NCBI GenBank assembly: GCA_002633025.1
Contig: NMRB01001147.1
Span: forward strand, 137,257 to 201,256
DNA: 64,000 nucleotides
Direction: 5' to 3'
DNA from: Notospermus geniculatus
Lineage: Eukaryota > Nemertea > Pilidiophora > Heteronemertea > Lineidae
Shown here piece by piece: positions 42,701 to 54,142 of this stretch (the first letter of the stretch is position 1; every line of letters starts with the position of its first letter). Made by a program: the position numbers and the translations under genes. The notes under the pieces were generated by a model that saw only the letters and a program-made list of their open reading frames with translations, was not told the DNA's origin and did no database searches.

Positions 42701-45700
42701 TGTTTCTTTTCATTATCCATTTCAGGTGACCCTGGAAAAATTTGACGTCGCTGAAATTAAAGCCTGGTGTCGTTTGAGTCATAATGGTTTCTGCGAACTG
42801 CGTGGCGTGATACGTCGAGGGATGAGCGTGTTGATCTTCATGCCGTACGTCGGGGAAGACCTGCACGAGTACCTGGAAGAGCAGCAACTACGGGAGCTCC
42901 CAGGATGCCGTGCAGAGCGTCTGCCGCTGCGATCAGCATTAGACTTCCTCCTCCAGTTGCTGGATGCGCTGTTCGTTATGGAGCAGCGAGGGGTCATACA
43001 CAACGACCTCAAGTGTAAGTTAAAGCCACACTGTATTGAATTCAGAAATTGCTTACGTCCTCCGACGTTAGTGTAGTGTAAAATGCACTACACTCTACCT
43101 GAATGCATTAGAGCGCTGCCTGCAGTTTTTTCGTTGTGTGCTGAAAACTAGACCTTGATTCTTTGAAGTACGTATCAGGCAAGCATTTTGGGGACCATCA
43201 CGAGGCTATGAGACCTCTACCTGCACAGTCATAACACTTTGAAAATGTCGTAAAATTCAATACTGTGAGGCTTTAAAACCTTCTTCCGTCCCTTAGCCAG
43301 GGCCTATGTGTCAGAAATTTGACCTTATTCAGTGATGTTCATAATTCGCCCTTTTCTGAAATGTTCTGCACAAATCTGGAGTTTTACAATCATCTTATTT
43401 TACAGCTGCGAACATCCTTGTTGATGAGATGGGTCAACTGAAAATCATCGACTTTGGCCTGGCACACATAATTCCGCATGGCCGTCTTATGCAGGTCCAC
43501 CATGCAATGGGAACACCCATTATATGTAGTCCGGAACGAATGCGGTCTCAAGCCTATGGTTTCACGGCCGACGTCTGGTCTATCATCTGTATCTTGAGGG
43601 AGATGTTGACAGGCCACTATATGTGGTTCCCCAAGTTCCAAGATGCTACAAACTTCACGTTGACGTTTAAGGTGAGAACTGAAGTCCCATTCATGTTGAG
43701 CACGTCCAGAATCTACTCAAAAATTTATCCCCTGGATTGTTGACTTTTCAATATTGATAACTTGCGACCTGTTTCTGGATTGAAATGGAAATTCTTATTG
43801 TAGAAGTTGTACATGTATTTTGAATTGACAGTGCAACTTAGTCATTTTTTGTGACTTTTAGAATAAAATGACATCTTTTACACATTTTCACCTAGATATA
43901 ACCTAATAGATCAGGCTTCTATGCCTTCTTCGGCAGGTCAGGAGAGGGGCAGGGATGACTGGTGATTTTACATCATCTGCAGTTGTCGTGACATGTGTGA
44001 TGTTTCAAATTCAGTTTCTAATAATGATGTCTGTTTATTCCAGATTGGCGATTTGCAGAACCCCCCGATGGAATTCATTCCAGGTTCTCTGAACCTTCCA
44101 GAACGAGTACTGGACATATTCCGGCATGGATGGTGCATTGATCAGACTCATAGGCCGCATGCCCTTGAGCTTTCAAACATGGTCAAAGAAATCTGCCATG
44201 GTAAGTTTCTCTGTCACTACTCAATTTGACATGTACAATGTATTTAGTAGAACATGTACTTTTGGAATTTTCTGTCATTTTTGCAGTGCTTCACGTTTGA
44301 AATGTGCATGAGCTCAATCAGTTGAGCTCCCCAAAGGCTCAAGGAGCGTTGTTCACACTTGTGAAATTTGATGGTCAGTTACTTCAGGGATGCCGAGGAG
44401 CGCAGTCAATCGAGCTCCTCGGTGCAATTTAGAGGGCGCACGGGGACGTGAGCGTGATTGCACCCGTCTTACATGAAGCACTGTTTTTGACATACGAAAC
44501 CACTGCCAGTAATATTGAAAGGTTAAACTTGTTTCTTTCTTGATTTCACAGATTTAGATACTGGGACTCTCACATACGAAGAGCCATGTGCTCTAGAAAT
44601 AGAGGAAACTCCTCCAGTAGTCCCACAGATGCAGCCGGAGGATGTCCAAGCTCCACCTCCTCTGTTCCTCGAGGATCCTACATCAACTGATCCAGAGCAA
44701 GTTGCCCTGCCACTTAAAATTCTGATGCCTGGAGCGAATGCTGCGGAGGGGGCTGTTGGTGGGGCCGAACCATGGGAACACGGCGATTCCATTTTCATCA
44801 ACATCCAACCAGCGTCACTGGAAAGGAAGATGGACACAGAGGCTGCCGGAATCTGCCCAAATTTTTCCGATACGAATACATCCAACAGGCTGATGGTTCA
44901 CTCCGTTTCGCTCTCAGCATCCAATGATGATGGTGTGAATAGGCCAGTGCTTAGCATTCTTAACCAGACAGAGTCGAGCGATAGCTTCTCCGTGCCGGTC
45001 ACCCAGTTCACGCCGCAGAACCTGAGGTCATCCGATTTGGGCAGTAGCATGCAGCCGAGTATGGAGTTAGAAATCCATCGAATGCACAGTACTGGAACGT
45101 CTGGAATCGTCAACGACCATGACTCTACGTCATCGTATTGCCCACCGTCCACAATGACCGACACCTCTGTTCGTACAGTCCTTGAGAGCGCCGCCAAAGG
45201 AGCCAACGAAGAGGTGACCGTCTATCCTGTGTCGAATGACCGCACCGTGCCTGCACCAGAGCTGTCATCGCCGGAAGATCAGAGCATGCCATTTGATAGC
45301 CGATCCAAGGGAACGTCCTCCAGCTCAGATGAGATGTATCAGAGGTTACAGCAAGGTGAGTTACTGAATGGTGTCTTTGCCATTAGGGCCTGTCATTTTT
45401 TTCAAAGTATTTTAACAGCCATGCCTGCATTTGGCACAAACATTATGATTCGGTAATAATCTCAATTGGCACATTATTTCATGGCTTATTTCTAAAACTT
45501 TCAGACTTGGTCCTGCAGCACGTTGTTCGCAAAGTGAGCATGGACGCATCTCTTCCTCTGGGTGAGGAATTAGTTGATTACCATCCCTCGACATCTGCCA
45601 ACCGATCACCTGAGACGCCATCAGGGTCAGGCTTCTCCTATAGGTCTAACGACTCGGACACATCGGGGATGAGGCAAAGACTCGACGTATCACGATTCTT

Positions 45701-47175
45701 GACCAACAACGGCGAAGCAAACATGGGTAAGGAACGTAAATTTAGCTGAGCGGTGTGTCGTGGGCACTGCTGATGAACTGAACACTGGGCGGAGTTCTTC
45801 ATTCTTGGGGAGTGGGTGACACCACATGATCAGTGGTTCAGGTCTCTGACTTGCGGTCAGAGGGTCCCGGGTTCGAATCCCACTGTGGCGTGAGACTTTG
45901 GGCAAGTCTCTTTGCCTCACTTGCCTCTCTCCACCCAGGTGTATAAATGGGTACCTGGTCGGAAATGCTGATTGTAGCACTGAATGAGCAGCTCGTCTGA
46001 GTTCTACTGAAAGGTTTCAGGATAGACTGGGGTTAAAGTGTAAAGTCGTATGACACCTCTATCGTTGTTGATATCAGACTACAAACCCAAACTTTAACTC
46101 AGTTTTACAACCTTGATGGTGAATGTGTAAAGTTGGAGACTGCTCATTCCAGTCAACTAAGAATAGATTTTTGAAGCATGTACGTGTAGATTTGTGGCCA
46201 GATAGTGCCATCCGTTGTTAGCGGGTTAAAATTATTTTTCCCGATTTCAGACACTGCACCGACCATCACGTTCCATGAAAACCATCCAGGCGGACCTACA
46301 GTTGTTGCCTTTACATGTTCCCAAGGGTATCGCCGACAGCAAATTCGCGAGGTGATTGAGACCGTTGCAGGCAGAGTAAGTAGCCTTGTAATTTCAGCCC
46401 CTGCTAATCACGTGGTTCACTCCGCATTGATCGGAAATAAGACCGAGATCGGTTCAGTCTGAGTTGCCACTTCATACAATGTATTCTCAACTGGTCTGAA
46501 AGGATCAAGTGATTTGCTGAATAAGCTGCTCCTTGAGTTCCCAAATAGGTTTCTGGAGAGACTTGGGTATAGTGTAAAGTGCTACATGTATGTGACAGTG
46601 TGTGTTACGGGGAGCCCTGATAGCCAAGTGGTTATCACGTCCGCGCAGCAAGCGGCAGGTCCCAGGTTCGAATCCGGCCTGGGCCATATGGGATTTCATT
46701 CCCGTCTCTTCACGCTCGTCGCATGGGACAGTAAGCCGTGGTGCCTTTGCAAGGTCAAGTAAAATACCCCATCCAAGTGAGGAACATGAGTAGCTTGAGA
46801 TGGCCTCTTCCCTACACTCCAGGGCCGATTATGCTATGGCTTTGGCCCTGATGGAAAAATGAAATAATTGTACATACATACCGTACCGGTACATACTCTG
46901 ACTGCTGTGTTACAATGGAAAGCAGTACGGTATGTAAAACTTACTATTGTTATTGTTGTATTATTTTGTATCTTTTTCAGCTCAGGAGAGTTGTACAGAA
47001 TAGTACTGGTAGATTCACAGTCTATGATGCCGAGGGAAACAACCTTCATTTGGACAGCACTGTGGATAAAATTCTGCCAGCGAGTGGAAGGGAGATCCAT
47101 CTCGTTGTGACAGAAGCTCCTGAAGATGCCAGTTGGTACTTCGACGATGGTATCCACACCACGTCAATTTACTGA
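36777..47175 (+). CDS. MAP3K14: NIK/MAP3K14-like protein kinase with Cys/His-rich N-terminal module
   Basis: Vertebrate NIK phosphorylates IKK-alpha to drive non-canonical NF-kB signalling. Firm exons: 36777-37367, 40501-40728, 41284-42192, 42726-43014, 43406-43671, 44044-44200, 44552-45355, 45505-45726, 46251-46375, 46981-47175 (stop 47173). Probable, phase-compatible exons: 37816-37998, 38680-38819, 39329-39466 (Gly-rich), 39565 to about 39630-39667, where an N disturbs the end. About 1,440 residues, against 947 in human NIK. Kinase: ENIHWTTLEMVGEGCFGKVY Gly-loop, ATP lysine in FCIKM, HNDLKSANILV catalytic loop (HRD to HND), IIDFGLA, activation-segment end SPE. The last two exons (FTVYDAEGNNLHLD, EIHLVVTEAPEDASWYF) parallel the unique NIK C-terminal domain, which separates this from MAP3K8 and other MAP3Ks. 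No TRAF3-binding ISIIAQA-like motif was seen. The first exon has an acceptor at 36737, so a 5' UTR exon lies upstream. Confidence 0.85.
37622..37799. mobile_element. TA-flanked Tigger/Tc1-like MITE in kinase intron 1
   Basis: CAGTGGAACCTCCCTTAACG at the left and GAGAGGTTCGACTG at the right are inverted ends, with TA on each side. GGACACCTCT recurs inside. A second, gap-truncated copy starts near 52136. Confidence 0.8.
38182..38338. mobile_element. 157-bp near-perfect palindrome, family I
   Basis: GGGCCCGGTTGCACGAAACT and its exact complement form the ends. AGCGCTATCTTGATGTTAGC repeats sit inside both arms. It lies in a kinase-gene intron with its own GGGCCC termini. Confidence 0.85.
40501..40728 (+). 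other. Exon encoding a Cys/His-rich, TAZ-like module
   Basis: Part of the MAP3K14-like gene. The 76 codons contain C18, C21-C23, H25, C30, C35, H44, C51, C52, C54, C57 and H67. The pieces RCPSMFC and CSICQLVEVLVTFH resemble the CP..FC and CPICKQLIAL..YH segments of CBP/p300 TAZ zinc fingers, though spacing is not canonical. Both splice phases are 0, so the exon is a self-contained cassette. Human NIK has no such domain. Confidence 0.5.
40894..40990 (+). mobile_element. SINE fragment with tRNA-like head and 5S-rRNA-like body
   Basis: GGCCTAGTGGTTAGCGCG has tRNA A-box character. It runs directly into GAAGTTAAGCAACGC and CATGGATGGGGTGACC, which correspond to the internal control region of 5S rRNA. 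It lies in a kinase-gene intron. Confidence 0.6.
42351..42630 (+). mobile_element. tRNA-derived SINE, family S1 (copy 1)
   Basis: A-box TGTGGTTATCACGTCCGC and B-box GGGTTCGAATCC in tRNA spacing, then a conserved non-tRNA body (GGGATTTCATTCCCG, CCCATCCAAATGAGGAACAT) and an AAATACAAATACA tail. It sits in the intron between the Gly-loop exon and the next kinase exon. Anticodon-arm pairing is intact, but the CCA-end stem is lost. Confidence 0.85.
45830..45990 (+). mobile_element. tRNA-derived SINE, second family
   Basis: AGTGGTTCAGGTCTCTGACT and CCCGGGTTCGAATCCCACTG form a tRNA-like head, followed by GGGCAAGTCTCTTTGCCTCA and CCCAGGTGTATAAATGGGTA, a body common in marine-invertebrate SINEs. It lies in a kinase-gene intron. 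Confidence 0.75.
46610..46870 (+). mobile_element. tRNA-derived SINE, family S1 (copy 2)
   Basis: Same head and body as 42351-42630 (AAGTGGTTATCACGTCCGCG, GGTTCGAATCCGG), ending GAAAAATGAAATAATTG. It lies in the intron before the last kinase-gene exon. Confidence 0.85.
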
Positions 47176-47267
47176 ATGGCATTGCCACACCATTTTTCCT
47201 TATGATGTACACTGTACAATGTACATGCAAATGTAAAAAATTCACTTCTGGGATCTGTACTAGAGAG

Positions 47268-47356
47268 TGCCTGAAGACCCCGAATGGGGTTGAAAATTTG
47301 AGAAATTCGGAGATGACTTTACTTTTACTATATCATTTTTTGTGCTCAATGTTGGA
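47268..47356 (+). mobile_element. Hammerhead-like repeat, family F (copy 4)
   Basis: CTGAAGA (47271-47277), hairpin CCCCGAATGGGG, then GAAAATTTGAGAAATTC, in which AATTT and AAATT form a perfect short stem III closed by A-U with C following. This is the best conserved core in the window. The outer stem I is not preserved. It lies in the kinase 3' UTR region on the sense strand. Confidence 0.65.
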
Positions 47357-49806
47357 CATATGTAAAAAAGATAGTGAAAATAGTTAGAAACGCTTTAGTA
47401 TATGTAGCTCAATAAAAATAATGCCAAATATTAAGTGCACTGTGCATGGTATGTGCACGATGCAAAGCACACTGTATGACTTCAAAAATTCCAATGTATT
47501 ACTATTATGGAAGGTTTACAAAATTGTCACATGCATGAATATTTATGAGAGGCAGTCTGAATATATACATGAATTTTGGACTAGGCGTGTGGCCATGAGG
47601 AGGTATCAAGCATCCAACTTGGACATTTAGGTTCACAAAAGTTGTCTGAAGTGCATACCGGTAGTCAGTAAGAGTTGATTCCAAGAACATACAATAGCCA
47701 GCCTTAGATAATGTACCATGAAATATACTCTGTAGCCATGAAAATTACGTATGTTGTGTGAATAAAATTCTGGTGTTCAGAAACAATGGGTTTTGTTCCT
47801 TAACCAGTGTTGTTTCTCATCAATACAGGATGGCCTGAAAAAAGTTGTCAGTGTTGCTGTTGCTTGGCAGATTCGAGATCCAATACCGTGCTCCTTTAAT
47901 CGGAAGAATTATCTGTTGTATTGGTCTGCTAGAACTTTGCTGCCATCTCTTGGCAATACACACAGATGACTGCTCCTGTTGTCAGAAGAGCCATGGCAGG
48001 ATGATGTGTCTGCCATGTGGACATCTACCTCCCTGTTGACAATGTGCATCAGGAAGTTCCCTTCATCCAAGATGGTGGCCAGGCTGGTAAAACATTGGTT
48101 ACGTGTACATGTAGAGAAGCCAAGTCTCACGCATTTGGCGGGAGACTCGCGCATTTACACAGGCTGTTCTCCCGCAAGCTGTGTGTAATCTCACCCATTT
48201 CCCTAAAAGTGAAGCTCTTCAAAAAAATTGTTCCCCTATTTCACAAATTGCATTTTCCAACCATGTTTGCTGACTATCGACAACCGTCTGCTCAGAGAGT
48301 GACAGTTTGATTCTGTAATCAGTGGTGTTTTACCGCCAATGCTGACCAATCACAGCTCATCGCTGAATGACATTATGTGCCGTGCGCCAGGTTTTGTGCC
48401 CGTTTTTTAGATGCTCAAGCAAGGCAACCACAAAATGGCCCATTCAGCAAAATCTTGCCCAAGCTCCAGCAAGGTATCAGAACACCCTTGACCGGTCTGA
48501 ATACTCATCGATATGTTCCAGAGATGTGGACATTGAAACTGCAGGAAACCTCTTCAGCCAATCAAGATTATGAGGTGAACATTGAAATTCCAGGAAACCT
48601 CTTCAGCCAATCAAGATTATGAGGTGAACATTGAAATTCCAGGAAACCTCTTCAACCAAGCAAGATTAGGATCACAAGATGATCCTTGTACCAGTCCAAC
48701 AGCAGTATTATTGTGATGGGTGGCTAGTTGGCCACAACATAGGCCGAGTAGTTTGAATAAGAAACACCCCATTCCTGACTTGCAGGGCATCAGTTTGGCC
48801 ACTTGTGGCATCAGCGTCTAGTGTGCTGCCCTCTTGTGGCAATGGCCCTCATCACATGGCGACTCAATAACTTGCCAACAGAGAAAATTCCAAGTTAAGT
48901 CATGTAGTAATTTATGAATTTTTTTTCTCATCATCTTAATATTTACAACTACAAGAAGCGTGTATACCAGCAAATATAACAATTCAAAGGCAATAAAAAT
49001 GAGTTCTAACAGTGCATACATATACTTCTTATAACCACTTCACACTTCGTCTCCCCGTATTATACATATACACCGGTGCTGCGAGTCGTGATGCTTGAAT
49101 GCCAAAGATTTACGTTACGAGTGAAGTCATGAGTCCGAGTCCGTCATGGGGAAATGCATCAACACGACATCACAGCACTGATGTCATCATCCTGGTAGGC
49201 CTACACTGGGACAACAGCACTACTCTACATACATAATAATGTCATATGTATAGCTCTGAAGTGGTTAAAGCTCGACTGGGTATCCTATCCTATCTGGACC
49301 ACTCGACTGGGTTTGAAACATCAACGTTAACACCACCAATGCACCTTCCACACCATGCCCTATCAGGGGCGGATCCATGATTTCGGGAAAGAGAGGGCGG
49401 ACACTGTGCTAGAAACATTGAAATCTGGGCTGAATTTCAATGATTTGCTCCAAATTTCAGAATTTCACGGTCGATTTTACAGATTTGTTGGCCAAAAGGG
49501 GGGGGGCGTGCGCCGGGTGCACCCTCCTTGGATCCGTGCCTGCCTATTTATCTTCCCCACCCAGTACTTTTTAGAGCCATTTTCAACTCTCCCTCTGAAG
49601 GGCATTTCTTGGAAGCACATGGTGGCCATTTTTGTCGACAACCTACATAAAATTAAATGCAAACAAGTACTGGTAAATATAGTCGCATTGATCTATGAAC
49701 TGATATTGGCAAGGCTGGACTGTGCAAATTTTTTTCAACAAGTACAGAAAGGAATTGAAGACGCCGCTGGAACTGCACCCTAAAATAACAGCGGTGACCT
49801 TGATCA

Positions 49807-49966
49807 TATACAGAAAGCGTGCATTGGCTCATTGTGACATCACTTTTGACCGTGCTGACGCCGACGACAAAGTGCACCACATGGGTCGACGCCGTCATTC
49901 GCAGTCCAACATGGCGGATTTAGACTGATCACATGATGTGATGATGTCACGTGCTCGCTCTCTATA
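49807..49966. mobile_element. Foldback element, family O (copy 2)
   Basis: TATACAGAAAGCGTGCATTG on the left and GTGCTCGCTCTCTATA on the right, with GCTCATTGTGACATCAC and ACATGGCGGATTT inside, as in 17557-17794. Confidence 0.65.
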
Positions 49967-50992
49967 GTCGGAAATTTGAACCACAAACACCAATTAATTT
50001 ACCGGGTAGTTTATTTTCTGACATAAAATATATTCATATACATGTATAGAGGTTCTTCACGTGACATCACATGTCCATGACGACATGATCAGCATCAGAT
50101 TCCTCTTTATTGGCCGTCAAAATGTCAAGCGACATCACAGTATGAACACAGCGTCAACACAGAGTTAGTGACGTCAAAATGTCAGTGACAGTTTTGACGT
50201 TGGCCATTTGACGGCCAACGTGGCCAATTCTTTGCAGTCACATGACCGTTGTGACGACAGTGAATAACCTCTATATAGTGTGATTCACCCTAACTTCAAC
50301 ATGGACAAAGTGCCAAGCTTGAAAATGTGCACAAGTCAGTGGTAAATAATCTATGTTGCAGTTACATGTAATGATGTTAGGGTCACTTGAACAGCCTACA
50401 GCAAACACTCCAACGTCGTGCTCAGTCAACTGGTAAATATTGTAGTTTGTAGTTTGTGGTTTTATCACTTTTCACTTTCTGGTGTCTGTTGCACAGGCCT
50501 GGCACTTTGCCCATGTTGAAGTCAGGGTGAATCATACTTTAGAACAAAACCTTTCTGCAGAAAAGAGATCATTGCTATTAAGTCATCCATGGTTCAGTCC
50601 TATGATAACGAATCTATATGTAGAGTACACAAAGTTGGCAAGGTCTACGAATCAGTTTTCATTCTCTTTTGACTCGGTTCCGCTGTCTCTCCGTCTACAC
50701 CGGTGGCAGCGCTACGTGATGATGTCGCTGACGTGTTTTCAGGTTCATACGTATGTCGGTCAAGATCAAGGAAAGTTATGGCATTGCTCGCTAATAATTT
50801 GTCCTGGAAGGTATAAAGTAAGCTTCAGTTATTCCACCCGTGTATTTTTTATGGTAGAATTGCCAGCTTCTGGCCACCAAGGTGGGAAAGGGCCCGCTGT
50901 CGTGATAGAAACTGCCTGATTAAAATATTGAGTTGAGAACCGAGCGCCAAATTCGGCATTATTGGTTCTATAGACAATATTGGGCGATTTTA

Positions 50993-51151
50993 ATGTAATG
51001 CAGGAGGAAACCGGAGTGCCCGGAGAAAACCTGCGCTGTCAGAGAGAGTCGCCCTCTCTACCACATGAGACACGGACCCGACCGGGAATCGAACCCGCGA
51101 CCTCAGAGGTGACAGGCGCCGATGTTTCCATTGCGCCACTCTGACAGCCCA
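50993..51151 (-). mobile_element. tRNA-derived SINE on the minus strand, third family
   Basis: Read on -, GTCAGAGTGGCGCAATGG (A-box) and GGGTTCGATTCCCGG (B-box) are tRNA-like and are followed by GTAGAGAGGGCGACTCTCTC and TTTTCTCCGGGCACTCCGG, a known SINE-type body. A degenerate fragment of the same body is at 59886-59980. Confidence 0.75.
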
Positions 51152-51607
51152 ACTGCCTGATTCGTTACCAGAACAAGAATTGGTGGAAGAAAATGCGCAC
51201 ATTTTGAAAGACATTACTGGTATGTCTTTTAAAAAGTGCACATTTTTTCCATTTAAAATGAAAAACCTCTCAATAAGTTCCCATGAGAGGTCAACCAAGC
51301 ATTGATCTCAAAACTCACTGCACTTTTCACGTCAAGGGGTGCCCACTTCCCCTTTCTCAAAAATAAATTGTGGGCTGAGGATTGACTGGTTCTACATGTA
51401 TGTCCATTTTTAACTTGACCCAAATTCCCTGTGCATATAGTCCTTTGTAGGCACAGAAAGTCAGGGGCTACCGTAGTTAAAAATGGACAAAGTACCAGTC
51501 AATCCTCAGCCCACGAAATGCAGAAAAGGGAAAGAGCAAAAGGAATAGTTATTTTCATACATGCACAAATTACTGTTAGTACAAACTCCCTAAGAACCGC
51601 CACTTAC

Positions 51608-54142
51608 CTTCAGTTCGTCAGAGTATTCATCCATTGATTCGATCAGCTTCCCCGGATGGTGTTCACCGAGTGGAAATGGATAGTCCGTACCAAGCATCAC
51701 TCGGTCCTGCCAACAAAAACAGAATTCTTAGAACAGGATAGCAAGATCTTAAACAGGCATGATTCATCCTTGTGTCATGTGTGAATATGTAGACATAAAA
51801 CGCTCCCTACTGCAAATATCTAACTTCTCGCACTTGAGAGAGATTGTGAACCAAACTACATCTTCTGTCACACTGTACCCATACTCACCTCACCAATGAC
51901 GTCTACTAAAAGTCTTAAGGCAATAGGGTCATGAACCAAAGAGTCCGTCCAGAATTTGCCAAGATATTGTCTTGGACTGTTTGGGTTTTCTGTGGCACAT
52001 AAATCTGGTCGCACCTGGTAACCATGCTCAACTCTCCCAACCGTAAAGGGGAAAGAACCACCTGAAAGGTGAAAAGGACACTTTGAGAGTGAAGGGGAGG
52101 GACTTAAGTTGGGGGGGGGGGCATATTATGTAAGGAAGAACCACCCTTAACAGACGCCTCTGCTAGGAAGACAACANNNNNNNNNNNNNNNNNNNNNNNN
52201 NNNNNNNNNNNNNNNNNNNNNNNNNNNNNNNNNNNNNNNNNNNNNNNNNNNNNNNNNNNNNNNNNNNNNNNNNNNNNNNNNNNNNNNNNNNNNNNNNNNN
52301 NNNNNNNNNNNNNNNNNNNNNNNNNNNNNNNNNNNNNNNNNNNNNNNNNNNNNNNNNNNNNNNNNNNNNNNNNNNNNNNNNNNNNNNNNNNNNNNNNNNN
52401 NNNNNNNNNNNNNNNNNNNNNNNNNNNNNNNNNNNNNNNNNNNNNNNNNNNNNNNNNNNNNNNNNNNNNNNNNNNNNNNNNNNNNNNNNNNNNNNNNNNN
52501 NNNNNNNNNNNNNNNNNNNNNNNNNNNNNNNNNNNNNNNNNNNNNNNNNNNNNNNNNNNNNNNNNNNNNNNNNNNNNNNNNNNNNNNNNNNNNNNNNNNN
52601 NNNNNNNNNNNNNNNNNNNNNNNNNNNNNNNNNNNNNNNNNNNNNNNNNNNNNNNNNNNNNNNNNNNNNNNNNNNNNNNNNNNNNNNNNNNNNNNNNNNN
52701 NNNNNNNNNNNNNNNNNNNNNNNNNNNNNNNNNNNNNNNNNNNNNNNNNNNNNNNNNNNNNNNNNNNNNNNNNNNNNNNNNNNNNNNNNNNNNNNNNNNN
52801 NNNNNNNNNNNNNNNNNNNNNNNNNNNNNNNNNNNNNNNNNNNNNNNNNNNNNNNNNNNNNNNNNNNNNNNNNNNNNNNNNNNGTCAGTTTGTGAACAAA
52901 ATGCTAATAGGGCTGACAGGGGTGAATGTCGTCCACTCTGAATCACAACCCCTGGCCCCTATCCCACAACCCTTGATACCTGGCCTCCTACCCCTGACCC
53001 CTAGGGCTGTATGCACCAAACGAAGATTATCTTGAACTCAGGTTGAGCCACAACTTTTCCATTGTCACATCATGCCCTGGCAAACCTGAACAATTGAAAA
53101 GTTGTGGCTCAACCTGAGTTCAAGATAATCTTTGTTTGGTGCATACGGGCCCTAAAGCCTACTTCTAATTCTAACCCTAACCCCTGACCCTCACAGGCAC
53201 CGTTATGGGCACCCCAGATACATACTGGATACCCTGCTCCATAGGATAAGACGACATTTAAACCTTTTACAGTAGGTATGGTATGATTTCAGAGGGTGGG
53301 TTTTACTTGTGCCACGCCATCCCACCTGCCTTACCCAGTAACTAAACATGACAGGGACAGTGGATAATGCCTGCACCGTTACACCGGTTTCGTCCATCTC
53401 TCTCAACCGTGCCTCGGGTGACCAACAGTTTTCATCGATGACACGGAAAAGTTTCCCATCCTTCATCATCTTTGCTTTACCCTGACAGTGATGATGAAGC
53501 TGGAGCCAGCCACCGTAACCATAGCGCTGAAATCAGGAGAAAAACCACTTTGTGTCAATCCAGTGGCTAAACTGAGCTGAAGAGATTACCTAGGGCTGGG
53601 GTTTTAAACAAACATAGAATTGATGATAGAATACCAACACATTGCGTTGGCTAAGGATCTTCAACAGAAAATTGTTACAATATTGAAATGAAAATGGAAA
53701 ATTGAGCCAATTCAAGCTTTCTTTGCCTAGGCCTAGGCCCTTCCATCATAGGCCTGTTATTTTTCAGAAATGGAGGACACAGGCATCTGGGTTGTTGTCT
53801 GTAAAATCAAAGCATTAATTAATGAGTTTGTTCCCAGAGTTATTATATCACCTGGAATTATGTATAATCAAAGCATTAATTAATGAGTTTGTTCCCAGAG
53901 TGATATATCACCTCGAATTATGTATAACAAACATACATAATTCCTGGTGATATAATCACTCTTACAAACAATGACCCAGATGCCTGTGTGGAGGACTTTC
54001 TTTCTGGGATGGACTTTTCGCCTTCTCTAGGCCCTACTCCCCATTTTTACTTCTAATGCATCCCAAATTTGTCATCACACTTTACCTCTTTTAAGTCTGG
54101 CCATCTCTCTGGCAGAATATGACAATGGACATCAATTTTCAT
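51608..54142 (-). CDS. ACMSD: 2-amino-3-carboxymuconate-6-semialdehyde decarboxylase (ACMSD), partial
   Basis: Zinc-dependent amidohydrolase-fold decarboxylase of the kynurenine pathway; it diverts aminocarboxymuconate semialdehyde from quinolinate and NAD synthesis to the glutarate branch, in the cytosol. Exons on -: 54142-54086 ([19 protein letters not shown]), 53526-53335 (starts RYGYGGW, ends TVPVMFSYW), [middle exons expected in the N gap 52177-52883], 52061-51889 ([27 protein letters not shown]), 51706-51608 ([13 protein letters not shown]). Phases agree. The metal ligands of the HxH motif (H6, H8) and the catalytic Asp in GTDYPFPLG are present. The last short exon, matching human KAGNALAFLGL, was not found. 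About 196 residues are visible, out of roughly 336 in the human enzyme. Confidence 0.93.
52131..52176. mobile_element. Tigger-like MITE fragment cut by the gap
   Basis: GAACCACCCTTAACAGACGC and CCTCTGCTAGGA match the left end of the element at 37622-37799. The rest is lost in the N run. Confidence 0.55.
52177..52883. other. Assembly gap (707 N) inside ACMSD
   Basis: Falls between exons coding for roughly residues 83 and 220 of ACMSD, so the missing coding exons probably lie in it. Confidence 0.99.
53003..53153. mobile_element. 151-bp palindromic MITE, family J
   Basis: AGGGCTGTATGCACCAAACG and its complement ending GGTGCATACGGGCCCT form arms of about 60 bp. The loop is CATCATGCCCTGGCA. Ends resemble the GGGCCGTATGCAT type of family C. 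It lies in an ACMSD intron. Confidence 0.8.
53775..53990. mobile_element. Foldback element with internal tandem duplication
   Basis: ACACAGGCATCTGGGTTGTT and its inverted partner form the ends. Inside, a roughly 57-bp unit (AATCAAAGCATTAATTAATG) is directly repeated twice. It lies in ACMSD intron 1. Confidence 0.7.

Larger units (their letters stand above)
47176..51607. other. Intergenic region between the kinase and ACMSD 3' ends
   Basis: The two genes converge here. It starts with the kinase 3' UTR (AATAAA at 47411 and 47761). The last ACMSD exon is expected but was not recognised. A 50-bp direct repeat (ATTGAAATTCCAGGAAACCT) occurs at 48560-48660, with a (GGATCC-type) repeat fragment at 49367-49549, a family O element and a SINE. 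No further gene was seen. Confidence 0.55.

Noticed and set aside
51045-51151. Stand-alone tRNA gene on -
   Set aside because: A- and B-boxes are present, but the acceptor stem does not close and the downstream body matches a SINE.
52104-52946. 280-codon open frame on - over the third gap
   Set aside because: Also created by N. Real ACMSD exons are expected in the gap, but this frame is not evidence for them.
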